Assembly: GCF_024626475.1 (NCBI RefSeq)
Contig: NZ_JANKHH010000004.1
Span: 124,001 to 188,000, forward strand
DNA: 64,000 nt
Reading direction: 5' to 3'
Origin: Parerythrobacter lacustris
GTDB lineage: Bacteria > Pseudomonadota > Alphaproteobacteria > Sphingomonadales > Sphingomonadaceae
Under the pieces are notes generated by a model, which saw only the letters and a list, made by a program, of their open reading frames with translations, was not told the DNA's origin and ran no database searches. A program made the position numbers and the translations under genes. Shown here one piece after another: positions 29,290-39,020 of the stretch. The first letter of the stretch is position 1, and each line of letters opens with the position of its first letter.

Positions 29290-29309
29290 GGTTAAACCCC
29301 GGCTTAACC
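29290..29309. promoter_or_regulatory. Inverted repeat GGTTAA-N8-TTAACC, possible operator
   Basis: Perfect 6-nt arms with an 8-nt spacer lie midway between the divergent coiled-coil and HPt-like genes. The core TTAA-N8-TTAA is close to the CtrA cell-cycle regulator site (TTAA-N7-TTAA) but one base too wide. It may be an operator for both genes; the regulator is unknown. Confidence 0.4.
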
Positions 29310-29332
29310 AAACCGCTGTTATCGCCTATCGC

Positions 29333-29641
29333 ATGGCTTTCGAAAGCGGCAATTTCGATGCGACACTCGCGGCAGCGGCAGGCGAAGACCCTGCGCTGCT
29401 GGCCGAATTGCGCGTCGCATTCGCGGAGAGTGTCGCGCGTCAGATCGACCTGCTCAAGCGGTCGCGGTGCGATGCTAACTGGGAACTGGCTGCGCAGCGC
29501 CTGAAGGGCGTGGCCGCCAGCTTCCACGCCGACTCGCTGATCGTCCTGGCGCAAGAGGCGGTGGACGCTGCCCCCGGAGAGCCCACTGTCGTCCGCCGGA
29601 TCGAGGCATTCCATCGCGAATTCGTGGGCGGTAGCGACTGA
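29333..29641 (+). CDS. HPt-like protein lacking the phosphorylatable His
   Basis: 102 residues from the ATG at 29333; the longer frame starting at 29201 runs into the divergent gene. It is all-helical, and residues 49-75 (NWELAAQRLKGVAASFHADSL) match the histidine phosphotransfer pattern A-H-x-L-K-G-x-A-x-x-x-x-A-x-x-L. The phosphate-accepting His is replaced by Gln55 (codon CAG). The nearest histidine (His65) is ten residues on, where HPt domains normally have Gly. It may bind partners without relaying phosphate. A membrane gene follows after 71 nt. Confidence 0.65.
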   Translation: MAFESGNFDATLAAAAGEDPALLAELRVAFAESVARQIDLLKRSRCDANWELAAQRLKGVAASFHADSLIVLAQEAVDAAPGEPTVVRRIEAFHREFVGGSD

Positions 29642-29712
29642 CACCCAGACATGGACTTGGCAATCGCCTGGTCTCGGTCCACATCGCATGCCATGCAGGC
29701 ATCGGGCTCACC

Positions 29713-30912
29713 ATGATTGTCGCGCTTATCGCGTCGCGCGAAACGGCATCGGACCCGGAAGGGGGGATGGTTGGCGATCTTTCGCTCGCTTCCGCCCCAT
29801 TGGTTGAACACCAAATGCGGTTGGCGCTGGAACTTGGCAGCCGGCGGATCATTTGCCTCGCCGATCGGTCGAGGCCTTCGCTTGTGCGATTGCAGCATTT
29901 GGCCGAAGCCGAGGGGGCAAGCTTCATCCTTGCGGAGCGTAATCGGGCCCTCGCTGGTCTGGTGAGTTCGGCGGATCGGTTGCTTGTGCTCACCGAGGGG
30001 ATCGTGATCGATCCAGACGCGGCCGATATGCTGAAATCCGGCAAGCCTGCGATAGTTTCGGCCCCGCCCGAAAAAGCTATCCCGCTCGGCTACGAACGGA
30101 TCGATCGCGATCGGGCGTGGGCGGGCGCGATGATCCTGCGCGGGTCGACTGTCGAGCGGCTCAGCGAGCTTTCCGACGATATCGACTGCATTTCCAGTCT
30201 TTTGCGGCTCGGGCTTCAGACCGGGACGCCGGTCGTTCCAATCGATCCGGGCGCGCTTGCGACGCAGAAATGGTGCATGGTGAAGGATTCCACCAAGGCC
30301 CAGGATTGGACGCGCATCCGGGTTGAACGGTCGATCCAGCCCGAAGGCTGGTGGTGGCCCGCAAACGCGCTCGCAGATCGTGCGGCAAGGGCGCTTGCGA
30401 TCGCCAAGGGTCCGCCCGATGCGGCACGCTGGGCGGCGCGCGGTGCGACGATCCTGCTGCTTGCCGCCGGGGTGCTGGGTGCTTGGTTCGAATATCCGGT
30501 CGCTGGCTTTTGCGCGATTGCCGCTGCGGCACTGGCGGGTCGCGTCGATGGAGCACTGGCTTCGATCCGCGCTTTTGGCTGCGGAGACAGCAAGGCATTG
30601 GTGGCATGGAACAACTGCCGGGACGGGTTGGTCGATTTTACGTTGGTTGTAGCAATCGGCTTGGCCGTGCCCAGCTATTCGAACCTGGACGCCGTTTTTG
30701 CGGCAGCGATGATAATCGGACTGCTTCGCCTGGCCTCTCTGATTCCGGGGCCACTTCGGGTCATGCTGCTGGAAGACCGGGCTGTAATCGCGATCATGTT
30801 GGCCGTGGCCGCCGCTGCCTTGCTGGTCTTGCCTGCTATCCAGTTGCTTTCTTTGCTCGTCCTCGGGCTGATCCTGCTTCCTCTTGTCCGTGCGAGGCTA
30901 ACGCGGGCTTAA
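29713..30912 (+). CDS. Membrane protein with nucleotidyltransferase-like N-domain
   Basis: 399 residues. Residues 1-225 are soluble and alternate strands and helices (LVEHQMRLALELGSRRIICLA, LLVLTEGIVIDP), loosely like a sugar-nucleotide or MobA-type transferase but without a convincing GxGxR loop. Residues 240-396 contain about six membrane helices. The loop DGALASIRAFG ... RDGLVDFTLVV is reminiscent of the CDP-alcohol phosphatidyltransferase motif DGxxAR...GxxxDxxxD, but key aspartates are missing or shifted, so the enzyme would be inactive or the likeness is chance. Bifunctional cytidylyltransferase/phosphatidyltransferase fusions have this order of domains. Function not assigned. Confidence 0.6.
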   Translation: MIVALIASRETASDPEGGMVGDLSLASAPLVEHQMRLALELGSRRIICLADRSRPSLVRLQHLAEAEGASFILAERNRALAGLVSSADRLLVLTEGIVIDPDAADMLKSGKPAIVSAPPEKAIPLGYERIDRDRAWAGAMILRGSTVERLSELSDDIDCISSLLRLGLQTGTPVVPIDPGALATQKWCMVKDSTKAQDWTRIRVERSIQPEGWWWPANALADRAARALAIAKGPPDAARWAARGATILLLAAGVLGAWFEYPVAGFCAIAAAALAGRVDGALASIRAFGCGDSKALVAWNNCRDGLVDFTLVVAIGLAVPSYSNLDAVFAAAMIIGLLRLASLIPGPLRVMLLEDRAVIAIMLAVAAAALLVLPAIQLLSLLVLGLILLPLVRARLTRA

Positions 30913-30949
30913 CTATGGCTGATTAAGGGTGACAATCGAAGAGGAAGCA

Positions 30950-31897
30950 ATGCACCCACCGTCCGACAGCCCCGTGGAGATGATCCTGCGCGATGAACTC
31001 GCGCATGGAGACGGTGTGCTGCAGTCGCTCGCACCGATCCTCGGGCATCTGGTAGCGACCGCGGGGAACCCCCTGTTCAACGATCAGGTGGTCGCTTCCA
31101 TTCGCGGGCGTGCCGCCGATGTTGCGCGCCAGCTATTGCGCGAGCAAGCTGCCGTTGCCGGTCTGGGCGATCCTGATGGCTTTGCCGATGCGGGTGTCGT
31201 CGAGCTGGCCGATGCCCTGATGAATCAGCAGGGTTTCCTCGTCCATTGTCACGCGCTGACGATCGAAGCACAGACGGCCGAGGCACTGCGCAGCCGCTCG
31301 GGGATCGATCCCGTCGTCTCGCCGATGCTTCAATCGCTGATCGCATCGAAGAGCCCGGAAATTGCTGGCGGTGCGATGGCGATCCTTGCGGCGCAGGCAC
31401 GCTTCTTCCAGCAGCATGCACGGATGGAGCTGCCGCTTCGCGAATTGCCGGGCGCGATTTTCGAGCAGGTCCTGCACACTTGGCGCAACTTCGCCGGTTC
31501 CGACGCCTCGACAATCACGGCACAGGCCGAAGGGACGCTGCGAAGCACTTTCGATGAGGGGATGAGCCGGATCGGTCTGCTCAACCGGATGATCTCGGCA
31601 CTCGGCAAGGATGCCCGACCTGCCCTTGCGGTAAGCAACGGTGGCGTTTCGCTTTTCACATCCGCCCTCGCGCATATTTCCGACCAAGCACGCGATACCA
31701 TCGTCGTCGCGACAAGCGAGCAGTTGGTCGGAAGGCTTGCGCTCTCGTTGCGCGCTGCCGGGCTTGACGCGAGCGTAGTGGCGGAGCAGTTCGCCTATTT
31801 CCATCCGGACATCGATTTGCCGGAAGGGTTCGAGGCACTACGCCAGGACCGGGCGCAGGAGCTCCTGCAGCACCGGAAAGCCGGCGATGCGGACTGA
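30950..31897 (+). CDS. Helical cytoplasmic protein of unknown function
   Basis: 315 residues from the ATG at 30950, preferred because AGAGGA precedes it; a GTG at 30929 would add 7 residues but has no spaced SD. The protein is almost wholly alpha-helical without signal peptide or membrane segment, with an Ala/Leu-rich repeat-like middle (LIASKSPEIAGGAMAILAAQARFFQ). I do not recognise the family; a HEAT-like or DUF2336-like fold is possible. It lies 37 nt after the membrane protein and 3 nt before the kinase-like gene, so the three are very likely one transcript. Confidence 0.65.
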   Translation: MHPPSDSPVEMILRDELAHGDGVLQSLAPILGHLVATAGNPLFNDQVVASIRGRAADVARQLLREQAAVAGLGDPDGFADAGVVELADALMNQQGFLVHCHALTIEAQTAEALRSRSGIDPVVSPMLQSLIASKSPEIAGGAMAILAAQARFFQQHARMELPLRELPGAIFEQVLHTWRNFAGSDASTITAQAEGTLRSTFDEGMSRIGLLNRMISALGKDARPALAVSNGGVSLFTSALAHISDQARDTIVVATSEQLVGRLALSLRAAGLDASVVAEQFAYFHPDIDLPEGFEALRQDRAQELLQHRKAGDAD

Positions 31898-31900
31898 TCG

Positions 31901-33271
31901 ATGGCACGGCTGACCGGAACTTTCCTGGCGCGCGCGCTGCTGGATGGAGAAGCAAATCTTGTCGAGGCGCAGGAGCCGCTCGCTTCGCTCCAGCTGCGTT
32001 GCGGCGGACTATTGCCCGGACCGGTCGCAATCCCCGACATTCGTGAGGCCGTGATCCAGTGCCTAGCCAACCGTCGCTCCGTGTCGCGCGGATTCCGCGC
32101 GTTCGATGGCGATGAACGGATCGAAGGCTGGATCGAGCTGGTCCCGGACGACAAGGCGGGCGGGTGTTTCCTCGGAGTGTCGGACTGGCAGGCAACGCCC
32201 TACGAGACGGAAACCGATCCGGAATACGAACAGCGACGCCTGGATGTCGATCGAACGGTTGCCGAAATCGTTGCGCGTCTGGACCCTTCGCAGGCCATAC
32301 TGGCCGTGGATGGTCAGGCGGCAGACGTGGTGGATGCGGTTCAGGCAATGCGGTCGGCTGTGGGGAGACCGTGGACGGACTACGTCGTCTTCCCGGGCGA
32401 TGGCCATCATCAGCCCTTGCATTGGCGGCTTCTGGATGGCTCCCTGTGCAAGATTGCCGGGTCAGAACGTAGCTGGTCGGTCCATCTCGTCCCGCTCGGG
32501 ACTGCTCGGGACGGCAGGGACGGATTCGAGCTGTACCTCATTCCCGACCGGATATTGTCACCCGTCGCGAGCGAACCGGCCGCAAAGGCAAAGGGAATCA
32601 CCCAATCGATCGGCCGGGAACTGGCTCCGGTGCTGCGCCAGCCGATCGCCCGGATCATTGCCAATGCCGAGACGATCCGCAACAAGATGGCCGGGCCCCT
32701 GGCGGAAGAGTACAGCGCCTACGCCGCCGACATCACCAGCGCGGGGCAGCACCTGCTGTCGCTGATCGAAGACCTGTCTGACCTCGAGGTGGTAGAAGCG
32801 GACGACTTCTCGACTGCGCCCGACCAGATCGACCTTGGCGACGTGGCACGGCGGGCTGCGGGAATCCTGTCGGTCCGGGCACAGGAAAAATCGATCGAGA
32901 TTGCGTGCCCGGAGATGACCCAGCGCGTCGCGGCAATTGCCGAGTTTCGCCGGGTGTTGCAGATCCTGCTCAACTTGATGGCCAACGCAATCCGCTATTC
33001 GCCCGAGAACTCAACAGTGACGGTGACCGTAGGTGCAACCGAACTCAGCGCGCGGCTCGTTGTGTCCGATGAGGGGCCGGGGCTGGACGAGGCGCAGCAG
33101 GCAGTGGTGTTCGAAAAGTTCGAACGCCTCGGCCGCAGCGGCGACGGCGGATCAGGCCTCGGCCTTTACATCTCTCGCCGCATCGCGCGTGCGATGGGCG
33201 GTGAATTGTCGGTCGAAAGCGTTCCGGGGCAGGGCGCGCAGTTTATCCTCGACCTGCCGCCGGACCGGTAG
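31901..33271 (+). CDS. Histidine-kinase-like protein with Pro at the H-box
   Basis: 456 residues, no membrane segment. Residues 1-225 are a sensory region of unknown type, with a PAS-like stretch at about 60-95. Residues 236-300 match the dimerisation/phosphotransfer domain: helix 1 LAPVLRQPIARIIANAETI aligns with SHELRTPLNAIIGFAE, but the phosphorylated His is Pro243 (codon CCG); helix 2 is ITSAGQHLLSLIEDLSDL. The ATPase domain looks complete: N-box NLMANAIRYSPE, G1 DEGPGLDE, F-box VFEKFERLG, G2 GGSGLGLYISRR. It should therefore bind ATP but cannot autophosphorylate at the usual site. DivL of Caulobacter is a known kinase with Tyr at this position. Convergent with gltA, 7 nt apart. Confidence 0.8.
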   Translation: MARLTGTFLARALLDGEANLVEAQEPLASLQLRCGGLLPGPVAIPDIREAVIQCLANRRSVSRGFRAFDGDERIEGWIELVPDDKAGGCFLGVSDWQATPYETETDPEYEQRRLDVDRTVAEIVARLDPSQAILAVDGQAADVVDAVQAMRSAVGRPWTDYVVFPGDGHHQPLHWRLLDGSLCKIAGSERSWSVHLVPLGTARDGRDGFELYLIPDRILSPVASEPAAKAKGITQSIGRELAPVLRQPIARIIANAETIRNKMAGPLAEEYSAYAADITSAGQHLLSLIEDLSDLEVVEADDFSTAPDQIDLGDVARRAAGILSVRAQEKSIEIACPEMTQRVAAIAEFRRVLQILLNLMANAIRYSPENSTVTVTVGATELSARLVVSDEGPGLDEAQQAVVFEKFERLGRSGDGGSGLGLYISRRIARAMGGELSVESVPGQGAQFILDLPPDR

Positions 33272-33278
33272 CCACCCT

Positions 33279-34565
33279 TCAGCGCTGCTCGACCGGCACG
33301 TAATCCCGTTCGGCCGGGCCGGTGTAAAGCTGGCGCGGACGGCCGATCACCTGGCCTGGATCGGAAATCATCTCGTTCCACTGCGCGACCCAGCCGACGG
33401 TGCGGGCGAGCGCGAAGAGCGCGGTGAACATCGTCGTCGGGAAGCCGATCGCCGAGAGGATCACGCCGGAGTAGAAGTCCACGTTGGGGAACAGCTTCTT
33501 CTCGCGGAAGTAATCGTCGCTGAGCGCCATTTCCTCGAGCCGAAGAGCGGTCTCGAACACCGGATCGGTGACCTTGAGCGCGTCGAACACTTCGCGCACG
33601 GTTTTCTGCATCACCGTCGCGCGCGGATCGTAGTTCTTGTACACGCGGTGGCCGAAACCCATCAGGCGGAACGGGTCGTTCTTGTCCTTCGCGCGCTCGA
33701 TGTAATGCGGGATGCGATCGGGCGTGCCGATTTCGCGCAGCATGTTGAGCGCGGCCTCGTTCGCACCGCCGTGCGCCGGACCCCACAGGCAGGCAATACC
33801 CGCTGAGATACAGGCAAACGGGTTCGCACCGGATGAGCCGGCGAGCCGGACGGTGCTGGTGGAGGCGTTCTGTTCGTGATCGGCGTGGAGGATGAAGATA
33901 CGGTCGAGTGCTTTTTCGACCGCCGGGATCACCTCGTACTCCTCTGCCGGAACCCCGAAGGTCATGCGCAGGAAATTGCCGGTATAGCTCAGCGAGTTGA
34001 GCGGCTGCATGAAGGGCTGGCCGACCGAGTATTTATACGCCATCGCCGCGATCGTCGGCATCTTGGCGATCAGCCGGTGGCTGGAAATCTTGCGGTGGTG
34101 CGGGTCGGAAATGTCAGTGCTGTCATGGTAGAACGCCGACAGGGCACCGACCACGCCGCACATGATCGCCATCGGGTGGGCATCGCGGCGGAACCCGCGG
34201 TAGAAAGTCGCCAACTGCTCGTGCAGCATGGTGTGACGAGTGATGGTCATCTCGAAGTCGGACAATTCCTGCGCGCTCGGCAGTTCGCCGTTGAGCAGGA
34301 GGTAGGAGACTTCCATGAAACTGGAGTTTTCGGCCAGCTGCCCGATCGGGTAGCCCCTGTGCAGCAGCACGCCCTCGTCGCCATCGATATAGGTCAGTGC
34401 GCTTTCGCAGCTAGCGGTGGACTTGTAGCCCGGGTCGAAGGTGAAATGATCGGTCGCGCCGTAAAGCTTGCGGATGTCGATCACATCGGGGCCGACACTG
34501 CCTTCCAGGATCGGGAAGTCGTAGGTCTGGTCGCCAATCTCCAGCTTCGCCTGTTTGTCCGCCAA
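33279..34565 (-). CDS. gltA: Citrate synthase
   Basis: 428 residues of the hexameric type-II citrate synthase, condensing oxaloacetate and acetyl-CoA in the TCA cycle. Catalytic histidines are in [13 protein letters not shown] and [14 protein letters not shown], with the catalytic Asp further on near VDFYSG. I chose the TTG at 34565: AAGGAG lies 7 nt upstream, the length is then normal, and the 13 residues encoded before it are basic and low-complexity. It is downstream of gltX on the same strand with a 35 nt gap. Confidence 0.95.
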   Translation of the reverse strand: MADKQAKLEIGDQTYDFPILEGSVGPDVIDIRKLYGATDHFTFDPGYKSTASCESALTYIDGDEGVLLHRGYPIGQLAENSSFMEVSYLLLNGELPSAQELSDFEMTITRHTMLHEQLATFYRGFRRDAHPMAIMCGVVGALSAFYHDSTDISDPHHRKISSHRLIAKMPTIAAMAYKYSVGQPFMQPLNSLSYTGNFLRMTFGVPAEEYEVIPAVEKALDRIFILHADHEQNASTSTVRLAGSSGANPFACISAGIACLWGPAHGGANEAALNMLREIGTPDRIPHYIERAKDKNDPFRLMGFGHRVYKNYDPRATVMQKTVREVFDALKVTDPVFETALRLEEMALSDDYFREKKLFPNVDFYSGVILSAIGFPTTMFTALFALARTVGWVAQWNEMISDPGQVIGRPRQLYTGPAERDYVPVEQR

Positions 34566-34600
34566 TGTTTTTCTCCTTCGTCCAGTGTTCCCGCACCTGC

Positions 34601-36025
34601 TCAAGCGGCTTGCGCGTCGATCCGCGCCAGCGACTCCTCCCGACCGAGCAGGACCAGTACATCGAAAATGCCGGGGCTGGTTGTTGTCCCCGTCAGCGCA
34701 GCGCGCAGCGGCTGCGCCAGTTTGCCAAGACCCAATTGAAGCTCCTCGGCGAGCGCCTTCGTAGTGGCTTCGAGTGCTTCCATTGTCCAGTCATTTTCCG
34801 CCGCGAGCCGCTGCGAGACGAGGGTGAGGCGCTGTCGCGATTCGTCGTCCATCAGGGCAGCTGCCTTCGCGTCCAGATCGAACGGACGCTGCTTGAACAG
34901 GAAAGCCGCACCGGCGGCGAGTTCGTGCGTGTCCTTCGCCCTCACCTTGATGACCGGCATGGCGCGGGCGAGCAGGTCGAGATCGACTGCGCATTCGATT
35001 TCCGGCGCGACCAGCTGCGCCAACCGCGTGTCGTCCGCTTCGCGAATATGGTGTGCATTGAGGTTCAGCAGCTTCTTGAGGTCGAAGCGTGAGGGGCTCT
35101 TGCCGACGGCATCGATATCGAACAGCGCCACCGCTTCGTCACGCGTGAACTCTTCCTTGTCGCCGTGGCCCCAGCCGAGCCGGATCAGGTAGTTGAACAA
35201 GGCTTCGGGCAGTACGCCCAGCTCATCGCGATAGGCTTCGACCCCAACGGCGCCGTGGCGCTTGGACAATTTGGCACCGTCCTGCCCGTGGATCAGTGGA
35301 ACATGCGCATAGACCGGCTCGGGCCAGCCGCCCTCGATCGAATCCATCGCCTTGATGATCGGCAGCTGGCGGAAAGCGTTGTTGAGATGGTCGTCACCGC
35401 GAATGATGTGGGTGCAGCCCATATCGTGGTCGTCGACCACCACCGCCAGCATATAGGTGGGGGTGCCGTCGGCCCGCAGCAGGACATAGTCGTCGAGTTC
35501 GGCATTCGCGACGCGGACCTTGCCTTGCACCGCATCGTCGATGACCGTTTCACCTTCGATCGGGGTTTTCAGGCGAACGACAAAGGGAGTGCCGGCAGGA
35601 GCTTCGGCCGGGTCGCGGTCGCGCCAGCGGCCGTCGTACCGTAGGGGCTGCCGGTTGGCGCGCTGTTCGGTGCGCATCGCTTCCAGTTCATCGGGCGTTG
35701 CGAAGCACTTGTAGGCATGACCCGCTTCGAGCAGTTGGAGCGCGACTTCGCGGTGCCGGTCGGCGCGCTGCGACTGGAACACCGGCGGTTCGTCATAGTC
35801 GAGACCCAGCCAGTCGAGCCCTTCGATGATCTTGTCGATCGCATCCTGCGTCGAGCGCTTCAGATCGGTGTCCTCGATCCTGAGCAGTGCCTTGCCGCCA
35901 TGATGGCGGGCAAACAGCCAGTTGAACAGCGCGGTACGGGCACCGCCGAGATGCAGATATCCGGTCGGCGAAGGGGCGAAGCGCGTGACCACTTTTCCGC
36001 GATCCTGTCCGCTATCGCTTGCCAT
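34601..36025 (-). CDS. gltX: Glutamate--tRNA ligase
   Basis: 474 residues, a class I aminoacyl-tRNA synthetase charging tRNA-Glu. The HIGH-type motif is in [16 protein letters not shown] (16-31) and the KMSKS-type motif is KLSKRHG. The ATG at 36025 starts just before the conserved N-terminus; the open frame continues about 150 codons upstream over the divergent comEC gene and is not real. Start-to-start distance to comEC is 28 nt, so the promoters overlap both genes' leaders. Confidence 0.95.
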   Translation of the reverse strand: MASDSGQDRGKVVTRFAPSPTGYLHLGGARTALFNWLFARHHGGKALLRIEDTDLKRSTQDAIDKIIEGLDWLGLDYDEPPVFQSQRADRHREVALQLLEAGHAYKCFATPDELEAMRTEQRANRQPLRYDGRWRDRDPAEAPAGTPFVVRLKTPIEGETVIDDAVQGKVRVANAELDDYVLLRADGTPTYMLAVVVDDHDMGCTHIIRGDDHLNNAFRQLPIIKAMDSIEGGWPEPVYAHVPLIHGQDGAKLSKRHGAVGVEAYRDELGVLPEALFNYLIRLGWGHGDKEEFTRDEAVALFDIDAVGKSPSRFDLKKLLNLNAHHIREADDTRLAQLVAPEIECAVDLDLLARAMPVIKVRAKDTHELAAGAAFLFKQRPFDLDAKAAALMDDESRQRLTLVSQRLAAENDWTMEALEATTKALAEELQLGLGKLAQPLRAALTGTTTSPGIFDVLVLLGREESLARIDAQAA

Positions 36026-36053
36026 ATCGTCCCGCTTCCCTTCAATCACTTCC

Positions 36054-38258
36054 ATGGCGACGCGAAACGCGCACCTCGTGCCGATCGGGGCCGAGCCCGA
36101 GAGCGGCGATGTTGCAGTGCAGCGCACTTGGCGCAGCGCGGTGCGCTTGTCCAGTGTGGCAGCACGAATGGAGCGATTTCTGGGGGGGAGCGGGTTCGAT
36201 CGCGGGCCCTGGCTGACGGTCGCTTTCGCTGGGGGAATCGCGCTGTGGTTCTGGCTCGGCAATCCCTGGCAATGGGGCGTAGCGATCGCCATTTCCGTCT
36301 TGGTTGCATTAGGGGCATCGGCGAGCGCGAGGCCATTCAATGCGTTTCCGGAACTGCGCAAGGCTGCTGCAGCTCTTGGCCTGCTAGTCTCCTTCGGGAT
36401 CTGCGTGATCTGGTTGCGTTCGGAACTTGTGGGTGCCGAAGCGATCGAGCGGCCCGAGGTTCGCTCGATAGTGGCCAAGGTGCTCGAACGAGAGGAACAA
36501 CCGGGCGAGGACCGGGTCAGGCTGGTTCTCGCGTTTCAGGATGCGGAAAGCGGGCAAGCGCACAAGGTTCGAGTCAATGTGCCGATCTCGAAGGACGATC
36601 CTGCAGCGCAGGAAGAGGCTGTAATCCGGCTCCGCGTCCGCCTCATGCCGCCAGCCCCACCGATGCTTCCAGGCGGCTACGATTTCGCCCGCACGGCTTG
36701 GTTCGGCGGCCTTTCTGCGACCGGCTCGCTGATCGGCGAACTCGAGATTGCCGAACCCGCCATGCAAAGCGCCGGTCTGGCAAAGGTGCAGCGGGATCTC
36801 GCGGCGCATGTCCGGGCGCGGATCGACGGCTCGCCGGGCACAATTGCCGCCGCCTTTGCCAGCGGGGACCGCGGTGCCATCACCGATCGGGACGAGGAAG
36901 CCATGCGCGACTCCGGCCTTACGCATTTGCTTTCGGTCAGCGGCCTGCATGTGAGCGCGGTGATTGCAGCTGCCTATCTGCTCGCGTTGAAGCTGCTCGC
37001 CTTATGGGTATGGCTGACCTTGCGAGTACGGCTGCCGCTCGTCGCAGCGGCTGTCGGAGCAACGGCGGGGATCGGATACACCTTGCTGACCGGTGCGGAG
37101 GTTCCGACGGTCAGGAGCTGCGTCGGTGCGCTGCTGGTTCTTGCCGCGCTCGCGCTGGGGCGCGAGGCGCTGTCGATGCGAATGGTGGCCGCCGCTGCGT
37201 TCTTCGTTCTCCTGCTGTGGCCCGAATCGCTGGTTGGTCCGAGCTTCCAGATGAGTTTTGCGGCCGTTCTGTCGATCGTTGCGTTGCACAACAGCGTCTG
37301 GGTCAAGTCGTTCCTTGCGCCGCGCGAGGAGCGCTGGATCGCTACCATAGCACGGCGTGGTACGATGTTGCTGGTAACCGGCCTGGTGATCGAGGTCGCC
37401 CTTATGCCGATCGTGCTGTTCCACTTCCACCGGGCCGGGGTATATGGTGCGTTCGCAAATGTGATCGCCATCCCGCTTGTCACCTTCGTTTCGATGCCGC
37501 TGATCGCCCTAGCGCTTCTGCTCGACATCGTTGGAGCGGGCGGGCCGTTGTGGTGGCTCGCGGGCAAGTCGCTCGAACTCTTGCTGGGGATTGCCCATTG
37601 GACGGCGGTACAGCCCGGCGCGGTAAAGCTGATGCCCGAAATGGGCGTGGGGCTGTTCGCCATGTATGTAGCCGGCGGGCTTTGGATGGCGATGTGGCGC
37701 GGGGGAACTCGATTGTTTGGACTGGTCCCTTGGCTGGTCGCGACTCCGCTGTTCCTGCTCGCACCAATCCCCGATGTGCTCGTCTCTGGGGACGGACGGC
37801 ATGTCGGCATCGTCGGCGAGGGCGACCGGCTGCTCGTCTTGCGCGAAAGCCGGAGCGACTATGCCAAAGACAATCTGCTCGAAATGGCGGGACAGGAGGG
37901 AGAGCCGGTATCGCTGTCCGACTGGCCGGGAGCCGAATGCACACGCGACTTCTGTTCGCTCACCATAGAGCGCGGCGGCCGTCCGTGGCATCTGTTGCTC
38001 TCGCGGACCCGTGACCGGGTGGCGGAACGCGAACTGGCGGCAGCTTGCGACCTGTCCGATATCGTCGTCTCCGATCGTTATCTGCCGCGCAGTTGCCGGC
38101 CGCGCTGGCTCAAGGCCGACAGAAGCCTGCTAGATCGGACCGGTGGCCTCTCAATCGACCTCAAGAACGAGCGTTTCAAAACTGTCGCCGCAGGACAGGG
38201 CGAGCATGGCTGGTGGCGCGGGGGTCGCGACGAGCCACCCCCGCGCCGCCGTCAGTGA
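36054..38258 (+). CDS. comEC: ComEC/Rec2 family DNA-uptake membrane protein
   Basis: 734 residues. ComEC forms the inner-membrane channel for single-stranded DNA in natural transformation. Several helices near the N-terminus, a soluble OB-like DUF4131 region (about 130-220) and the competence domain are visible, the latter with the signature [18 protein letters not shown] (about 285-302) and repeated membrane helices to about residue 570. The C-terminal 150 residues lack the HxHxDH motif of a metallo-beta-lactamase domain, so the nuclease part is degenerate or of another type. The start could be this ATG or a later codon. It overlaps the convergent lexA end by 7 nt. Confidence 0.88.
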   Translation: MATRNAHLVPIGAEPESGDVAVQRTWRSAVRLSSVAARMERFLGGSGFDRGPWLTVAFAGGIALWFWLGNPWQWGVAIAISVLVALGASASARPFNAFPELRKAAAALGLLVSFGICVIWLRSELVGAEAIERPEVRSIVAKVLEREEQPGEDRVRLVLAFQDAESGQAHKVRVNVPISKDDPAAQEEAVIRLRVRLMPPAPPMLPGGYDFARTAWFGGLSATGSLIGELEIAEPAMQSAGLAKVQRDLAAHVRARIDGSPGTIAAAFASGDRGAITDRDEEAMRDSGLTHLLSVSGLHVSAVIAAAYLLALKLLALWVWLTLRVRLPLVAAAVGATAGIGYTLLTGAEVPTVRSCVGALLVLAALALGREALSMRMVAAAAFFVLLLWPESLVGPSFQMSFAAVLSIVALHNSVWVKSFLAPREERWIATIARRGTMLLVTGLVIEVALMPIVLFHFHRAGVYGAFANVIAIPLVTFVSMPLIALALLLDIVGAGGPLWWLAGKSLELLLGIAHWTAVQPGAVKLMPEMGVGLFAMYVAGGLWMAMWRGGTRLFGLVPWLVATPLFLLAPIPDVLVSGDGRHVGIVGEGDRLLVLRESRSDYAKDNLLEMAGQEGEPVSLSDWPGAECTRDFCSLTIERGGRPWHLLLSRTRDRVAERELAAACDLSDIVVSDRYLPRSCRPRWLKADRSLLDRTGGLSIDLKNERFKTVAAGQGEHGWWRGGRDEPPPRRRQ

Positions 38259-38938
38259 TAGCGGCGCAGCAGCCCCGCGAGCTTGCCTTGGACCTTGACG
38301 CGGCCCGATTGATATACCTGCGGTTCGTAGCTCGCATTGGCCGGATCGAGCCGGATCATCGCCCCATCCTTGTGCAGGAATTTGAGCGTCGCTTCCTCGT
38401 CGTCAACCAGTGCGACCACGATCTCGCCATCGCGCGCAACATCGGTGCGGCGGATCAGGGCGAAATCGCCGTCGAAAATACCCGCCTCGATCATCGAGTC
38501 GCCCGACACCTCGAGCGCATAATGCTCGCCCGGGCCGAGCAGGGCTGCGGGTACTGGAAGGCTCGATTGCCCCTCCAGCGCCTCGATCGGCATGCCGGCC
38601 GCGATCCGGCCGTGGAGCGGGATCTCGATCACATCGTTGGCCGGTGCCGCGACCTTCGTCGGGGCCGCAGTCGCACGCGAAACGGCATCGTTCGCCGCGC
38701 TCCGCGCCGAAGCCGGCAAAGCATCTTCGGGCTGCTTGAGCACTTCGAGCGCGCGCGCCCGGTTGGGAAGCCTCCGGATGAAGCCGCGTTCTTCCAGCGC
38801 CGAGATCAGCCGGTGCACGCCGGATTTGCTCTTGAGGTCCAGCGCTTCCTTCATTTCCTCGAACGAGGGCGAGACACCGGTATCCTCTAGCCGCTGATGA
38901 ATGAACCGGATCAATTCGTGCTGCTTTTTGGTCAGCAT
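38252..38938 (-). CDS. lexA: LexA repressor
   Basis: 228 residues, the SOS regulator. The N-terminal winged helix (1-65, with [25 protein letters not shown] as recognition region) is joined by an Ala-rich linker to the S24 autoprotease domain. Self-cleavage site Ala114-Gly115 (RIAAGMP), nucleophile Ser148 (SGDSM) and Lys186 (ATLKFL) are all present. I chose the ATG at 38938, giving the standard [10 protein letters not shown] start. A matching LexA box sits about 45 nt upstream, so it should repress itself. Confidence 0.97.
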   Translation of the reverse strand: MLTKKQHELIRFIHQRLEDTGVSPSFEEMKEALDLKSKSGVHRLISALEERGFIRRLPNRARALEVLKQPEDALPASARSAANDAVSRATAAPTKVAAPANDVIEIPLHGRIAAGMPIEALEGQSSLPVPAALLGPGEHYALEVSGDSMIEAGIFDGDFALIRRTDVARDGEIVVALVDDEEATLKFLHKDGAMIRLDPANASYEPQVYQSGRVKVQGKLAGLLRRYH

Positions 38939-38981
38939 GGCGTTAGCTCCCTGGCCGCCTGTTCCATATCGCCCGCAATGC

Positions 38982-38996
38982 GAACGAATGTGGAAC
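38982..38996 (-). promoter_or_regulatory. SOS box (LexA operator) upstream of lexA
   Basis: GAAC-N7-GAAC, read on the + strand, equals GTTC-N7-GTTC on the lexA strand, the known alphaproteobacterial LexA operator. It is 44 nt from the lexA ATG, in promoter position, and predicts autorepression. Confidence 0.85.
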
Positions 38997-39020
38997 AATT
39001 AGGCAACCAAACTCGATAGG

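Noticed and set aside
29290-29309. Genuine CtrA binding site
   Set aside because: The spacing TTAA-N8-TTAA is one base too wide for the consensus; kept only as an unassigned palindrome.
29201-29641. Longer HPt-like ORF from 29201
   Set aside because: It would overlap the start of the divergent coiled-coil gene and its extra residues are not HPt-like; ATG 29333 gives a standard 102-residue protein.
34601-36478. Very long gltX reading frame with about 150 extra N-terminal residues
   Set aside because: The extension is low-complexity Arg/Ser/Ala, covers the divergent comEC start and lacks homology; the ATG at 36025 matches the normal synthetase start.
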